Source of the DNA: Glandiceps talaboti
Lineage: Eukaryota; Hemichordata; Enteropneusta; Spengelidae
NCBI RefSeq assembly: GCF_964340395.1
Contig: NC_135551.1
Location: 13,342,003-13,402,002, forward strand
Reading direction: 5' to 3'
Length of the DNA: 60,000 nucleotides
The translations under genes were made by a program, and so were the position numbers. This document shows, piece by piece, positions 21,381-31,003 of this stretch (position 1 is its first letter; every line of letters begins with the position of its first letter). Below the pieces are notes generated by a model. It made no database searches. It was not told where the DNA came from and saw nothing but the letters and a program-made list of their open reading frames with translations.

Positions 21381-22674
21381 TGACAATTGTTATCTGTTCT
21401 TGTTTATTTCTCCATGTCTCGCCAAAGGTATGTATTGGTGACAATTGTATTTATAAAATCTTCTGTTTTCATTTGTTTTTCTCGCCCGTAAGGGGAGGTA
21501 TTAACATGGCGTGGTCTGTCTGTCTGTCTGTCTGCCTGTCTGTCTGTCCATCCGTCGATCTATGTGAGTGAGTGTGTGTGTGCGTGTGCCTGTCTCTGTC
21601 ATCACTTAAAAACCGCTGGCTCAATTATAATGAAATTTGGTTCATATAATTTTAGGGGTAATGGCTAGAACTGATTAGTTTTTGAGCGAGATCTGTTCAT
21701 TTTATTTGGTAAAACTATATCTTAAGACTGCATACTTCAATTTTAATATAATTTAGTACATACGTTGCACATAACGAAGTGCATATGTCCATATGCTGTT
21801 AGCATAGTTGTTTAGTGTTAATGAGTAATTTGCATAATTAGTGATTTTTGGTAATTAGGCTATAACCTAAGAATGTAAACTTCAAATTTCATTTAACTTG
21901 AATTCATCAACCATAAAAAATCATGTTTTGATGTAGTTGCTTGTGTAATTGCGATGTGTAATTTCCATAAGTAATCATTTCGATTAGTACATGCATTTAT
22001 GCTAAAGATGTGCATGCGTCATTTAAAGCTTGATGATGTAACTTATATAAGCGAAATGGTTAATTTGCATACTATTTTTTTTGTAATTAGACAATATGTT
22101 AAGTACGTAAACTTCAAACTTCATACAGTTTCCTATCATTAATTTTCCAGGTGGTACGTACATCATGTATTCATAGTTCACAGGTTTGCATTCCAACAAT
22201 GTGTGTACGCCCACAAATCTACGATTTTGCCCTTACGGGAGGCATTCAGTTTAAATCTGGTTTGTTAATATTTTGATGTCCATACACCTGGATGAATGGC
22301 ACGTTATTTCTTCTGTGTTTTGTTTCTTAATGTGTAATTTTGTTTATTTGCTGACTTTCAGTATAGCCTCCTACCCGCCAATCACCATGACTTCCGTGTT
22401 GCTAACAAAAACCACTGTAATAATATGTTTGTACATAAAACAATATATCACCGTCTCTTTTATTCCTAGAAAATAATCTACAGCTTTCTGTATGGTGTGT
22501 TTTCGATGTCACAAATCAACTAACCCCCCCCCCTCCCATCATCTCTTTCGTCTGTAGAAAGACCTCAAATCATCTATTCTACGTGGTACCAGGAGACGTA
22601 TTCCGAGGGAGAAGTCATCTACGACGTTAGCATTCAAAGTACCAATGACCAGCATTAAAATGACGACAATATGA
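11342..22674 (+). CDS. class A (rhodopsin-like) GPCR, peptide-receptor type, four exons; frameshift in exon 2
   Basis: Exons 11342-11698, 12612-13026, 14448-14663 and 22558-22674; all junctions are GT-AG and phase 0. The N-terminus has glycosylation sites NIT (4-6) and NGS (21-23). TM1 carries N56, TM2 LAIAD (D84), and C111 is the usual TM3 disulfide Cys. Exon 2 has SIDRLRAV (DRY is DRL), a TM4 QWVTALVV, an ECL2 Cys, and TM5 FVIPLFLLVSTYVSI. Exon 3 has CWLP in TM6 and NPIIY in TM7, then FR; exon 4 is a short basic tail. These features fit plasma-membrane receptors for neuropeptide-like ligands coupled to G proteins; the ligand is unknown. Exon 2 is 415 bp (3n+1) between phase-0 introns, and reading shifts by +1 inside 12727-12750. 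The gene is therefore a pseudogene, a variant allele or carries a sequence error. I chose ATG 11342; an upstream in-frame GTG is not a start. Confidence 0.83.
11699..12611. other. GPCR intron 1; no separate feature
   Basis: 913-bp AT-rich intron starting GTAACA and ending TTTTTACAG. A short partial repeat of coding-like text (CCTAACCCTATAAAAATCAC near 11768 and CCTAATCCTATTAAAATCAC near 11887) suggests a local duplication. No gene was seen. Confidence 0.5.
12612..13026 (+). CDS. GPCR exon 2 (TM3-TM5) with a one-base frame break
   Basis: The first frame starts after TTTTTACAG with VSVIVSIYTLVVVSIDR and hits TGA near 12789. The second frame, shifted by one, supplies QWVTALVV through TM5 to LQKKK before GTGAGT. 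The frame switch must lie between about 12727, after a TAG in the second frame, and 12750. Confidence 0.82.
13027..13733. other. GPCR intron 2, first half; partial AGGCC-element end
   Basis: Near 13101-13140 the words TTAGGCCAAAAAAAAT and TGGTTCTGGTCAG resemble the end of the AGGCCT element family found at 47841 and 56108. A C homopolymer lies at about 13313-13326. The minus-strand open frame here has no recognisable content. Confidence 0.4.
13734..14034. mobile_element. fold-back MITE, TTAA family, copy 2
   Basis: It starts AAAGTGGCCATATGG and GTATTTATTTTGGAA and ends ATATGGCCAGTTTAA. The inner AACTCAATAAATTACAAAA faces TTTTGCAATGTATTGAGTTAC. It lies inside GPCR intron 2. Confidence 0.8.
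14366..14447. repeat. (ATT)n microsatellite next to the GPCR exon 3 acceptor
   Basis: About 20 ATT units end just before TTATTTATTTGTAG. The repeat supplies much of the T-rich tract of this acceptor. Confidence 0.9.
14448..14663 (+). CDS. GPCR exon 3 (TM6, TM7)
   Basis: This exon encodes 72 residues after TTATTTGTAG. It holds VIWMLLVAVLAFFLCWLP (TM6) and FLNPIIYTFMSGTFR (TM7 to helix 8), and ends AGG|GTAGGT. Confidence 0.88.
14664..15302. other. GPCR intron 3, upstream of the retrotransposon; no separate feature
   Basis: 639 bp without recognisable coding content or repeat family. The donor is AGG|GTAGGT. Confidence 0.5.
15303..15435 (+). repeat. left terminal direct repeat (A1) of the YR retrotransposon
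   Basis: It runs from TTACTATTTTTGACTTTGG to GGTGTTAATTTTCTCC and is identical to 19676-19808. A near-palindrome GCTAGGGCGCCCTCTAGC (15355-15372) sits in the middle. Confidence 0.9.
15465..16454 (+). CDS. Gag-like ORF1 of the YR retrotransposon
   Basis: 329 residues from ATG (context AACAATGCC), 30 bp after the left repeat, to TAG. The N-terminus is basic (MPRGRKTAKK), followed by a predicted coiled coil (about 13-36) and a Gln/Pro-rich stretch. The C-terminus is Cys/His-rich (CFSWNWKNECPF, then KKCRKLHACLHC and ECHPIMKCPF), a plausible nucleic-acid-binding module, though not a canonical CCHC knuckle. By position this is the structural protein that packages the RNA. The stop is followed by about 370 bases before the RT frame opens. 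Confidence 0.75.
   Translation: MPRGRKTAKKPVEDMMSQLESSIREADMELRRLKRSRQPSTRSDMLQASSYPIPQDHSTQQRQPHPPQQRYDVDIGTLRNEDELVWQAEDRMRNWLPFTDTEATSQMPTGKRKSGIFSKPHDHVVRPTLWPQCVMIEVLPSQQSIDYYQMSFEHFLAGYMAIITHSPPLISDSEKDLRIRHLKDLINYKILYGWELTREFHAKVLHRIEMGHADWDDDCGSLAYWAFKAASPDDTKANNASTVKVSQRDKGKASGQLNFLCFSWNWKNECPFEDIKSGKKCRKLHACLHCMNKGTYECHPIMKCPFREQSTKTTTAQAITQSAPIPYKD
16455..16826 (+). other. linker between ORF1 and RT, open in another frame
   Basis: A different frame is open from 16429 to 17142 and crosses both the ORF1 end and the RT start. It could encode the N-terminal part of the RT polyprotein, with a frameshift at about 16827-16860. It contains SALLDTGK (near 16785-16808), which resembles an aspartic-protease DTG motif, but one motif is weak evidence. 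Confidence 0.35.
16827..18524 (+). CDS. reverse transcriptase-RNase H of the YR retrotransposon
   Basis: The frame opens after a stop at 16824-16826; homology is clear from LHDQIYTSRKYNFEGLRVPV. Counting from 16866, the palm shows YKCDLSRAY (D175), FPFGIRSA and YLDD (239-242, the polymerase active site). RNase H follows with HSDA (D403), SALEM (E437), CDN (D462) and AADYLSR (D512), a full catalytic set. There is no ATG near the start, so translation probably depends on readthrough or frameshift from upstream. The C-terminal end overlaps the YR frame by 23 bp. The NISVWREKL and FLEYGWPVGY motifs mark the DIRS/Ngaro type. Confidence 0.9.
   Translation, partial: QLASFSPYILQDFVRLHDQIYTSRKYNFEGLRVPVPTKLNISVWREKLHDYKDNKLCDFLEYGWPVGYSKAQLPETCDRNHKSAFLNWQHIDKFIHKEVTLGAAIGPFSKNPLCTSVAVSPLSSVDKKESTERRTILDLSFPANTSVNDGIPAGTYLGEDFTLRYPTVDSFASLIRKHGQGCLLYKCDLSRAYRQLYVDPHDYHLLGYKWRSDFYFDIVFPFGIRSAAMACQRVTSAVTYLHNNYGYSCVNYLDDFGGADTQEHAWKSFNHLQCLLKELGLQENKNKAIPPTSELTFLGVGFDSLTMTMYVTKERLENTLTELHTWQGKRTASKRQLQSIIGKLMFIAACVRPGRLFVSRMLKLLKKLKRNHHKTRLTGGFKKDIMWWLEYLPLYNGISMIPAVDWSAPGSIFHSDACLSGCGGITNRQYFHSSFPEHIIDQRLHISALEMLTVVVAFKLWGIEWKGQRVTVMCDNEATVSVINTGRSKDNFMIACNRELLFWCASFQVEVRAKHTPGRDNTAADYLSRWHLNHKNGKLFHELPNSGVLKECVMPLSIFEFTHNW
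18502..19539 (+). CDS. tyrosine recombinase of the YR retrotransposon
   Basis: 345 residues in the frame +1 to RT, ending TAA. The catalytic set is visible: R169 (FFGFFRKSN), Lys206 in SWSKTIQFGE, H287-x-x-R290 (SGHSFRRGG), H310 with W313 (LHGDWAS) and nucleophile Y321 (FRRYLR). An N-terminal SAM-like core-binding domain precedes them. This enzyme joins the circular cDNA to the target. The frame begins with TTG and has no early ATG, so it is likely made as a fusion through the overlap with RT. The frame is undamaged. Confidence 0.88.
   Translation: MNLLTIGNCITDLGTTRSYQWRNLCHQANLRRKSAYAPGTDKNFHSHIKTYFLFCTYFHVSPLPLEAITLCAFFEFLARTVTAFGTLLSLKCSLKRFALYNGASVEPLLDFVVSLSLRALKRELSCIPIQKCPITPNILLKFANHLNLSNPVHAALWSCFLIAFFGFFRKSNLVPASRTKFDPSKHLTRNNVLIRSNCIILLVSWSKTIQFGERKLAIPLHHIPGSILCPVQAFHNMCDLIPAPATAHAFAVPSGGQLVPLDAHVFTGALSKLIRLVGLPPRSYSGHSFRRGGCSFAFHCSVPPEMLRLHGDWASDAFRRYLRVPLSDKLLVTALMGQAIRQSDF
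19540..19675 (+). other. 3' untranslated part of the YR retrotransposon
   Basis: 136 bp between the YR stop and the right repeat. AATAAA occurs in GTAATAAACC near 19623, a candidate poly(A) signal. A TTTGGGTGT word is shared with the sequence just after the right repeat, too short to call a B repeat. Confidence 0.4.
19676..19808 (+). repeat. right direct repeat (A2) of the YR retrotransposon
   Basis: Identical over 133 bp to 15303-15435. Sequence just outside differs on both sides. Confidence 0.9.
19809..21180 (+). repeat. block with two interleaved duplications (unknown element)
   Basis: Block a (about 19859-19908 and 20468-20515) has AATTACTCCCTCT and CACACACAAAATACACACA. Block b (about 20257-20469 and 20963-21178) is about 215 bp and roughly 90% alike. 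The order is a-X-b-a'-Y-b', but X and Y are unrelated. Block b ends a short open frame in both copies (PVPTEHYIQK then NYCQL, RRVNFSGTV). I do not recognise the protein. It looks like two related elements with different middles, inserted in the GPCR intron. Confidence 0.6.
21341..21379. repeat. (GTT)n microsatellite
   Basis: Thirteen uninterrupted GTT units. Confidence 0.95.
21478..22245 (+). mobile_element. (TCTG)n-headed interspersed element, copy 2
   Basis: It begins GCCCGTAAGGGGAGGTATTA, then (TCTG)n, then CACTTAAAAACCGCTGG and ATGAAATTTGGT. Three or four diverged units of about 150 bp follow, each with AATGAGTAATTTGCATAATTA and AATTAGGCTATAACCTAAGA-like words. It ends near GCCCTTACGGGAGGCATT. 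No coding capacity. It lies in GPCR intron 3. Confidence 0.65.
22246..22557. other. end of GPCR intron 3
   Basis: It leads to the exon 4 acceptor with a C-rich tract near 22525-22540 and TCTTTCGTCTGTAG. Nothing else was seen. Confidence 0.5.
22558..22674 (+). CDS. GPCR exon 4 (C-terminal tail)
   Basis: After a C/T-rich tract and TCTGTAG the frame reads KDLKSSILRGTRRRIPREKS and continues to TGA, 38 residues. It joins FR at phase 0 to make the FRKDLK typical of a helix-8 start. Basic and Ser/Thr residues fit a cytoplasmic tail. The exon is 7.9 kb from exon 3. Confidence 0.72.
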   Translation, partial: KDLKSSILRGTRRRIPREKSSTTLAFKVPMTSIKMTTI

Positions 22675-22750
22675 TTTAATTTTGGAGAATGGCTGTATTT
22701 TTGTTCTTTGCTGTACAGCTATTCAAGTCGATAGTACTACGAGGGATAAC

Positions 22751-22756
22751 ATTAAA
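22751..22756 (+). promoter_or_regulatory. candidate poly(A) signal of the GPCR gene (ATTAAA)
   Basis: ATTAAA lies 77 bases past the TGA of exon 4. It is a common variant hexamer and unproven. Confidence 0.3.
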
Positions 22757-22956
22757 CCGGTCAATTCATTTTGATGTGACTGAAGTGTTTCTAGAAGGAT
22801 CAATTAAGATATGCATAAACGTTAATATACATGTGATATCTTTTCAGATTATTTAGCTGTAAGCCTCGATACTGAGATTTATCTAAATAGAAAACAAGTT
22901 GGGACAATAACCCATTGACATAATTTGGCCTTTAGGAATCCTATATAATTGTACCT

Positions 22957-23215
22957 TAAACATTGATGAAGATTGGGTATTTATTTTGGATTTTTATTTT
23001 ATAAAACAATTTTCTCATGCTTCCTACTTGAAATATCAATTTGAACAATCTATGCCAATCCCTTGTTTGTACGTAACTCAATAAATAGCAGAAGATTAAT
23101 TAATACGTTAAGATTTTACACATTACTTGCTTAGCTTTTGCAATGTATTAAGTTACAAACACAGACTTTGTCAATGTTGTTTAACTCAATTATAAAATTA
23201 AAAAGTCCCACCACT
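22957..23215. mobile_element. fold-back MITE, TTAA family, copy 3
   Basis: The left end is CTTAAACATTGATGAAGATT and GGGTATTTATTTTGGATTTT. The inner GTAACTCAATAAAT faces GCAATGTATTAAGTTACAAA. The right end is degenerate (CCACTTTATG). Confidence 0.7.
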
Positions 23216-23458
23216 TTATGACAGATTCGGTAGTTAGTACCTATGAATGATCATACTAATTTATAAAGGCAATCTTCCTATATTAATGCAGACTGTATTA
23301 TATAATGCTATATTGTTGGTTTACTAATATATTTGTAAATCAAAATGAAAATGGGCAAGTAGGTATTGCGCTTGGCATGTAAATGTTAACATTACTGCAG
23401 GTAATTAAAACAAGAGAATTCAAGTATATGTTCAAGCAATGAAGTGTACATGATGTTG

Positions 23459-23489
<31 letters not shown>

Positions 23490-25990
23490 TGTATGTATGT
23501 ATGTATTGCTGTCAAAATATTAGCTTAATATTCCAATAAGACACTAGTGTTACATAGAATATAGATATACAGTTTTAGAATGATTTATCCATGATTGAAT
23601 CAATTATCAGGTGTTTTTTATATTATGCATACATTATCAGAACAGATATAAATCTTTTTTCTCTGTGTGTAATCATTACATTGATCAGTATAATCGCTTT
23701 TTAAAATATACCACGTCGCCGCATAACTTTTGAATTTTCCATTTATTTTCTTTGACAAATACAAAGAATGTCAATACAAAGATTGGCGTACGTGTTCCAA
23801 TAAACCCTTGCTGGAAAACCCTAAGTGAAGTAGATGTAGAAGTGAAATAGAGCTTGGTTACAAGCGTTCAAAATTGAATGAGTTATAGGGGTGCTACATT
23901 GACATCCAAAATCACATGGAACGTGATAGCCGTAATCAATACAATTGACTAAATAGAGGGACACAGCTCTGTAGAGAAATATGTGTTTTCACAGTATGTA
24001 GTTAACTCGTGTACGTTGACTGTAGTGTTCTGTATTGAGTATTTAAGTATGGAAATGTGTTCAATACATTTTAATATGGATTTGTATCGACTCACTTAAC
24101 CTATTTAATATTACATACAAGTAACATTTGTTGTGATCGTAATTAATCAGTAATTAATGAAGCCGAATTAATTATATGTTCTCGCATTTGCATTTGAATG
24201 TCGAATGACGTTTTCCGCATTTCAACCATGTAAAACTGATCGTAGAAGATATTACTTATAAACAAAGGGGAAATTACTGTTATGGTTTAGTTTAAAGTGT
24301 GTTTTGGTTAACATACCTCGTGGAGATGTTATCAATACTTGTAATAAAGATGGCATTTCCTTTATTAAGTGTGGCGTGAACTTTCTGAACGATCTCTGGT
24401 TTACCATAAGCACACATTTCACGAATGATAAATTGTTAATTTTGTAAGTGATATCAAAGATAGTTTTTTTTACTCATGACGTCAATCAGTATTACAATTA
24501 CTGATTGCATATAGTTACTAAAGCATTGAGCAACATCACTTATGTAATTTGCATATTGCTATTATTTCAAGCATTATCTATTATATTCCCCCAGGTAGGG
24601 TGGTGTTCGTATTGATCAAATGAAGAATGCATACCTATTTCCGTTTAACTTATTCATTTGTGTCATTCTATCACATCAATGTCTGAATCAATCAATGTTT
24701 GATCAATTTCAGAAAAGTGCATTTAAATCATTTAAGACGTTTTCAGTTCATGGGAGGAATTCGATATACGAGAAGTTTAATATTGGATTCTGAAATGTAC
24801 ATAAAAGGATGTATGATAACTTTAAATGATATCGTCTGACTAATTTGAAATTGGTGTAACACTCTAGTATAGATTTGGAGTGACAACACAGATATGGTGT
24901 GTGGATTATAAGATGAGTGCACTCGTCGAATGAAATCAACCAAATGGATAGCTTGATGCTCGCTGAACAATATAACTTTTATGGTAGTCTGAGTTCATGT
25001 CATTCTCCAAACTCTCTGCATATGAGTGGAATTTGAGCCCTATAGTTAGGATAATGTTTACTGCTTATCGATAATTAGTGTCTTGTCTGGTGACAATAGT
25101 TAGCATAGGGCTCAACTCAGTCGTCTTGTCTATCAAATGAAAAAGCAAGTCTTCGAGATAAAAGAACGAGAAGGCTAATAACTCCATAAAGGTTACAGGA
25201 CCAAATTGATCTACGCGAGCAATAACGACATCAGTAGAATTACAACTGAATGCACGTGGCAGGCCTGGCGTTAGACTACTTAAGTGTGCTCGGTTCAACA
25301 TCAGTTCTGAGTCTTGTTACCAATGGCATCATGACGAACATAGAATTCTATCTTTTATGGATGAGGTCAATAGGTAGCTGTAGGTTAACAAAAACTGAAG
25401 GAAACGTTTTAATTAGAATACTTGAGCAATGGCTTAGGATACAACCAATCCCCAATACACAATGTGCTAAAAATACATTTTTGCAATACGATTACATTTG
25501 CATCGGTCCCTATGTGAAGTTTGCCGCCGTCCAACCGATGGTTGACTTTAAACGGGCGAGATTAATAGTTCAATATACGATAAAAAAACTAAATTCTTTT
25601 AGTTTGGATGTAGGGTTGGGATGTTTGAACAATTTTTAAGTTTCATCATATACAAATGATTTTATACATAGTGGAAACGTTTTTGTACACATGTTTCTAG
25701 AAGAGATGTCATCAACTTGAGAAATGAAACACAATTTGCTCTATTAAATGCACGGCACCAATATACACTAAAGTGTCAATAAATCAGCTATATTTTCTCA
25801 CTATATGCATTATATACTTATTTGAAACAATTTGTCAAATTATTGTTTGTCAATTAAGTTAGAAGTGGGTGAGGGGAGAGGGTCCGCTGAAACCGAACTA
25901 AAAGAATTTAGTTTTTATATAACTTTGGACTATTGCCCTCGCTCTTACATAGAAGGCAATCTCAATTGTAATCGATCTGGTAATTATTGG
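23216..25990. other. non-coding; no gene seen
   Basis: AT-rich, with a (TATG)n microsatellite at 23459-23506. Frames of 78-129 residues at 25065-25639, on both strands, have no recognisable domain or paired splice sites. Confidence 0.45.
23459..23506. repeat. (TATG)n microsatellite
   Basis: Twelve uninterrupted TATG units. Confidence 0.95.
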
Positions 25991-25999
25991 AGTTTTTTT

Positions 26000-26032
26000 A
26001 CACAAAATTAATGTTATTCATCTGTCTTTCTT

Positions 26033-26105
<73 letters not shown>

Positions 26106-27174
26106 ATGTATGTATGTATGTATGTCTGTGTCTGTCTCTCTGTCTCTCTCTCTGAGTTTGTTTGCTTGTGTTTTGATTATCAAAACTGATTATTTATGCA
26201 AATTACACATAACAATTTAAAACTTCATAAAAAACTACATCAAACACGGGTGATTTGTTATGGTTGATATATGTACAAAATTAAATGAAAGTTTGCACTC
26301 TTAAGATATAGCTTAATTACCGACATATAATGATGCAAATTACTCGTTAAAGCTAAAAGGTTCAACAACAGGCTTTATAGAATGTGTGCTTTGTCATGGT
26401 TGATGGATGTGCCAAATTATATTGAAATAGAGGTCTGCATTCTTAAGATATAGTTTAATTAATGAAAATAATTACAAAAATTGCTCATTAAAAGTAAAAG
26501 CTATGTTAACAAACTTCGTAGGATGTGTGCGCATTGTCATGGTTGATAAATGTTTCAAATTATAATTATGAAATTTGAAGCTGAATTCTAAAGATGTGGC
26601 TTAATTACCGAAAATCATTAATTATGCAAATTACTCATTAAAACTAAAACTATGCCAACAGGCTTACTAGGATATATGTGCTTATTATGTATGGTCAATG
26701 CATGTACCAAATGTTGCGGAATTTGAAGTGTGCACTCCTAAGATTATCTTAATTATGCAAATTTTTCATTAAAGCTATGAGCTACAACAACAAACTACAG
26801 GTGACATATGTTCTTTGTTATAGTTAACAAATGCATCATATTATGTTAAATATAAAGCATACATTCTAAAGATATAGCCTAATTACTAACAATAAATTAT
26901 GCAAATGACTAATTAATCTTCTTTGGATGTTTACCAAAATCTATTTATGTTTTGTGATTAGCATATGGAAAGTGTGTACCAAGTTTCATTGCAATTGTCT
27001 TTTTGAGATATCGTGTCCACAGACAGCGACAGACATACACATACATACATACATACATACATACATACATACATACATACATAGACAGTTAGACAGACAT
27101 ATAGATACCTACCTACCTACCTACCTACCTACCTACCTACCTACATACATACATACATACATACATACATACAT

Positions 27175-27221
<47 letters not shown>

Positions 27222-27240
27222 TAACATAACCTCCCTTTAC
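26000..27240 (-). mobile_element. (TCTG)n-headed interspersed element, copy 3, reversed
   Basis: Read on the minus strand it begins AAAGGGAGGTTATGTTATG and (TCTG)n/(TATG)n, then GATATCTCAAAAAGAC and ATGAAACTTGGT. About five diverged units of 150 bp follow, with TAATGAGTAATTTGCATAAT and TATATCTTAAGA words. A second (CAGA)n run closes it at 26023-26105. Its unit sequence matches copy 2. Confidence 0.65.
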
Positions 27241-30200
27241 CAGCACTGTATCTGAATTCACATGTACATTAGATGGTTATTGCGCATATAGTATGTAAGT
27301 TGTCTATGCTGAATAATTTAAGGTGATCACGTATTCACTGAACCAATTACTAGTATGCAAGTCATAGCCATTTCCACTCAAACTACAGTGACATTTTCAA
27401 GATAAGGCGAGGATGAAAAAGATCAGCCCTGATATACAATTCTTGAGTTGGTAGATTGAATTTTACCATGGAAATCCTTCCCCATGCATGCATGATTGTT
27501 TCGCGTAGTTGTAATCATACTCCTAATCGTTTGAATTCTATTTGGTTATGGGCTTGAGCATAGAATCAAATATAGAACATGTAAAAGGGAATCATTTTTG
27601 TTAAAAGTGTAATTGGAACGGTTAACGTTTTTACACATGTTTTTGTTAGATACAATAACAATTCATCCGTAATATCGTATACCGTGAATAATCACAATAA
27701 TAATAGCAGTGGATAATCGTATTATTGTAGGTATATATACACGGTAAATCAAATCAAATTGATTTTGGGGTCCGCACCCAACAATCAGCGCCCTCAGCGG
27801 CGATTTCGATCTCAACCCGTTTCTGATTATGAATAACATTATCGATAACTGGTTAAAATGTACAATTTCTAATTGTTGGTATGTAAGAATATCCAGTCAA
27901 TATATTGTGGTTGTCTGAATGAAAAATTATATTCCAGTTACAACTAGTACCATTTATATGACGGTAACAAATTAGAAACAGAGCTTTCGCTGAAGAGTTA
28001 GACTTGTCACTGCACTATCTACAGACAATATGACAAATATAATGTCTTTTTATAAGGAATTGATCAATTTATAGTGAATATATCTTTGGTTATTTGATGG
28101 AAAACATACTCCCGTTGCAGCTGGTGCAGGTTTAAAATTTAAGGTTAAAATTATTATCTCTCTTTATATCTCATTCTTGGGTTTCTAAGCCTGGGGTGAC
28201 GGATTACAGTCTGTGTTTCACATATCATCTTTATCTATAAAGCTTTCAAATCCTCAAGGCACGGAGTGTGGTTCTTAGAATCATCTTTTCTCTTTTCACA
28301 TTTTATGTATCGAAAAAGCATTTCCATTTCCTGATCATCTGACACATCATTAAAAACGTGTCACCGTTTGATATGAGGCAAAATGGGAAGGAAACCAAAA
28401 ATCAAGAAGCTGATACTCTAGTTACCATGGTAACATGTTTTGTGTGAATCCCAAACACCCATCTCATTTCTTCAATCTTCCTTCCAGCGAACTGTGCCTT
28501 GCCCACGTACGTGAGAATACATTATCCTGCAATACATGAGGATTACACATTCTCTTTGATGGAAACCGTGGCGACTATTCCAGAAATATATCTGACAATC
28601 AAGGTCGCCTTTCGCGATAAATTGTATACAAGTGTGTTCCTAATTGATCAAGTGTGCATTCTTTTGGATATTAATATACTCTATCCATTTTATTCTCCAT
28701 GAACAAGATGCAAACGTATCTTATCGTTCTTTATATCATCATGTTAACAACGTCAATACAAACTTGCTATCTATCGTATTTTTTAAAGGTTCACGCATAT
28801 ATAATCGAAATAACCATTTCTATATCAAGGTTTGTTATATGTTTATACAAAGACCTTTTGAATATTTAAAATTATCAAAAGTTAATAATATATATTACAA
28901 AAAACATTAAAGCTTTTCCCATTTCGGTTTTGGATTTACGTTTCAATTATTGTATTACAGAAAGTTTGCTTTCCTTATGTACGTTAGGAGGTCCGTTCAG
29001 TAAGCCATCATACATTTGACTGTTAGATCAACGGTCTGCAACTTTTCTAAGTTCGTCATGCTGTCATGCTGTGGATGTTGAACCTTGTGAAATCAGGACA
29101 AATACGTGTTTGCACAAACACCGTGGACTGTTTTAATGGGTCAGGGCCCTTTAAGTTGAGCTAATATATTATGTTGTTGATGTATATCTGGTTGTATCGG
29201 ATTGGTGGTTACGAATGGCTGAAAATCCATCATCGAAGTTTCATGCGCAGGATAACTCGAGAACACATCCAATAACATTTCAATGAAAATTCAAATACGA
29301 AATCTTAGACATAAGTTTGGCTTTCATATTTCGAGAGCAACTTGGATTCAACTTAAGCTATTTAACTTATTATAAATATCATTGGTTGGTTACCATTTCT
29401 ACTCCTGACAACACAACGGTTATATATATATAACAGGTTTTTATTTTATTTGACATATTCCTGCACAACTGAGACTATGGAAAAATATGGATCAAACGCA
29501 TATCTCAAGAAGATAACTTTACAGTTTTGGAGGAAAGTCTCCACCTAGTATCCTAGTTCTGATTGATGTTTCATTTGATCTTTCATGTTGATTATTTCAT
29601 TTGACATTAATCACGTGGTTTTGTTGTGTACACACTAAAACAGTGACGTTGAATATTAAATTTGTTACATTTCATTCAAATCGTGTTAAGTAGTAAAAGT
29701 GTAATCAAAATTACAGTTACACCGAAATTTGAGTCGATGACGTTAGCTTTTTCCCCCCATGTTTTAGTTTTGTGCCATGTCAGTCTTTGTGTCTATATCC
29801 TGTGGTGTAGTGGTTAAATTTGTATAACTGATGATTTGAACTTAACTGTTCACGTTGTCAAAAGTCGTGTTTCCTTCAAGTTATCACCCCAAATCCCAAG
29901 GTAGATGCAACAAGTGTTGTTCTGTCAACCAACGCATTTTGAAAGATATTTTGTCTTACGAAAGTAGAATAAACGGACGAAGTATATCTTCCGTAGAACA
30001 TGCCAATGTCTCAAGTAGGATGCAATGAAATTGTCAGTTTTGGTCTATGCACAGAGTAATTGATGCTCTAACTCCTATCATGAGTTGTCATCTAGTCACT
30101 GCCTGCACAGAGACTGGCAGTGATCACTTTTACCTTTTACAATCTTCTTGTTTGCCACTTGACTATGTATGAGTGCGGCGCATTACTGTGATCTGCCAGC

Positions 30201-30532
30201 TGGAAGTACTATTATCAGTGTCTTTATTTGGCTCTTTTCTAGGAAGAGACTTCTCTAGTATCAATTTAGGAAGTATCCATACGTAAGTCGACCTGGTAGC
30301 AATTAGTACCAGTAGCCTAAGCTTTATAGGAGCGTCTTTCGTCAGTAATTTGCTCGGAAGACGACATGAAAATCTTCATGTGTAGACCAACAGCTGTATT
30401 TTGTCGGGAGCTCTTGTGCGCAGATTTCTATACTTCTGTAATTATAATAATCTGGCCTCGGCACCACTACTTGCTTGCCGTATATAATGCGACAATATCA
30501 GATACAATATGTTGAAATATATGAATTTTTTT
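27241..30532. other. non-coding; no gene supported
   Basis: No repeat family member or RNA gene was found. A possible exon after a pyrimidine-rich acceptor at 28487 was considered and not accepted. Confidence 0.45.
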
Positions 30533-30653
30533 TACACTTTTTTTACACTTTTATTTCTGTCCAAATTGTCCAAATACAAGAAATATGGCTCACGTTCCTT
30601 TCATTTATCACACAAGTCATCAACATCATCATCAACACCACCACCATCAACAC

Positions 30654-30731
<78 letters not shown>

Positions 30732-31003
30732 TTACTACTACAACAGCAACAACAACAACAACAACAACAACAATAACAACAACAACAACAACATAAGTAA
30801 TAGCAGTACGTAGCATCGTCCTTTAACCCAAGCCTCTACACCTTATACAATGTATACATAATACTGTCTCAAAAAGTTCATTTCATTTATTTTCTTTTGG
30901 CAGTCATTAATCTAACATAGACCCCACCCTATCTCTCAACCTTATATGATGTAGGCTTTACGTTATAAACGTGATATACTGCAACATCGAGTATTTCCAC
31001 TTT
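30533..31003 (+). repeat. left arm of a large inverted repeat
   Basis: This arm matches the reverse complement of 33558-34030. The unique part (30845-31003) is about 96% alike by eye. It also carries (AAC)n and (CTA)n microsatellites (about 30650-30790) whose lengths differ between arms. Poly-Asn, Thr, Gln or Tyr open frames here are artefacts. Confidence 0.85.

Noticed and set aside
25065-25639. Opposed open frames of 78 and 129 residues
   Set aside because: No motif, no supported start or splice pairing, and composition is like the surrounding non-coding DNA.
28488-28603. Possible internal exon after a pyrimidine-rich acceptor (frame with ALPTYVRIHY, donor AAG|GTCGCC)
   Set aside because: There is no recognisable family, the donor is weak, and no partner exon was found. 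It needs transcript evidence.
29803-29880. tRNA-like A box (TGGTGTAGTGGTTAA)
   Set aside because: No matching B box and no cloverleaf arms at the right distance.
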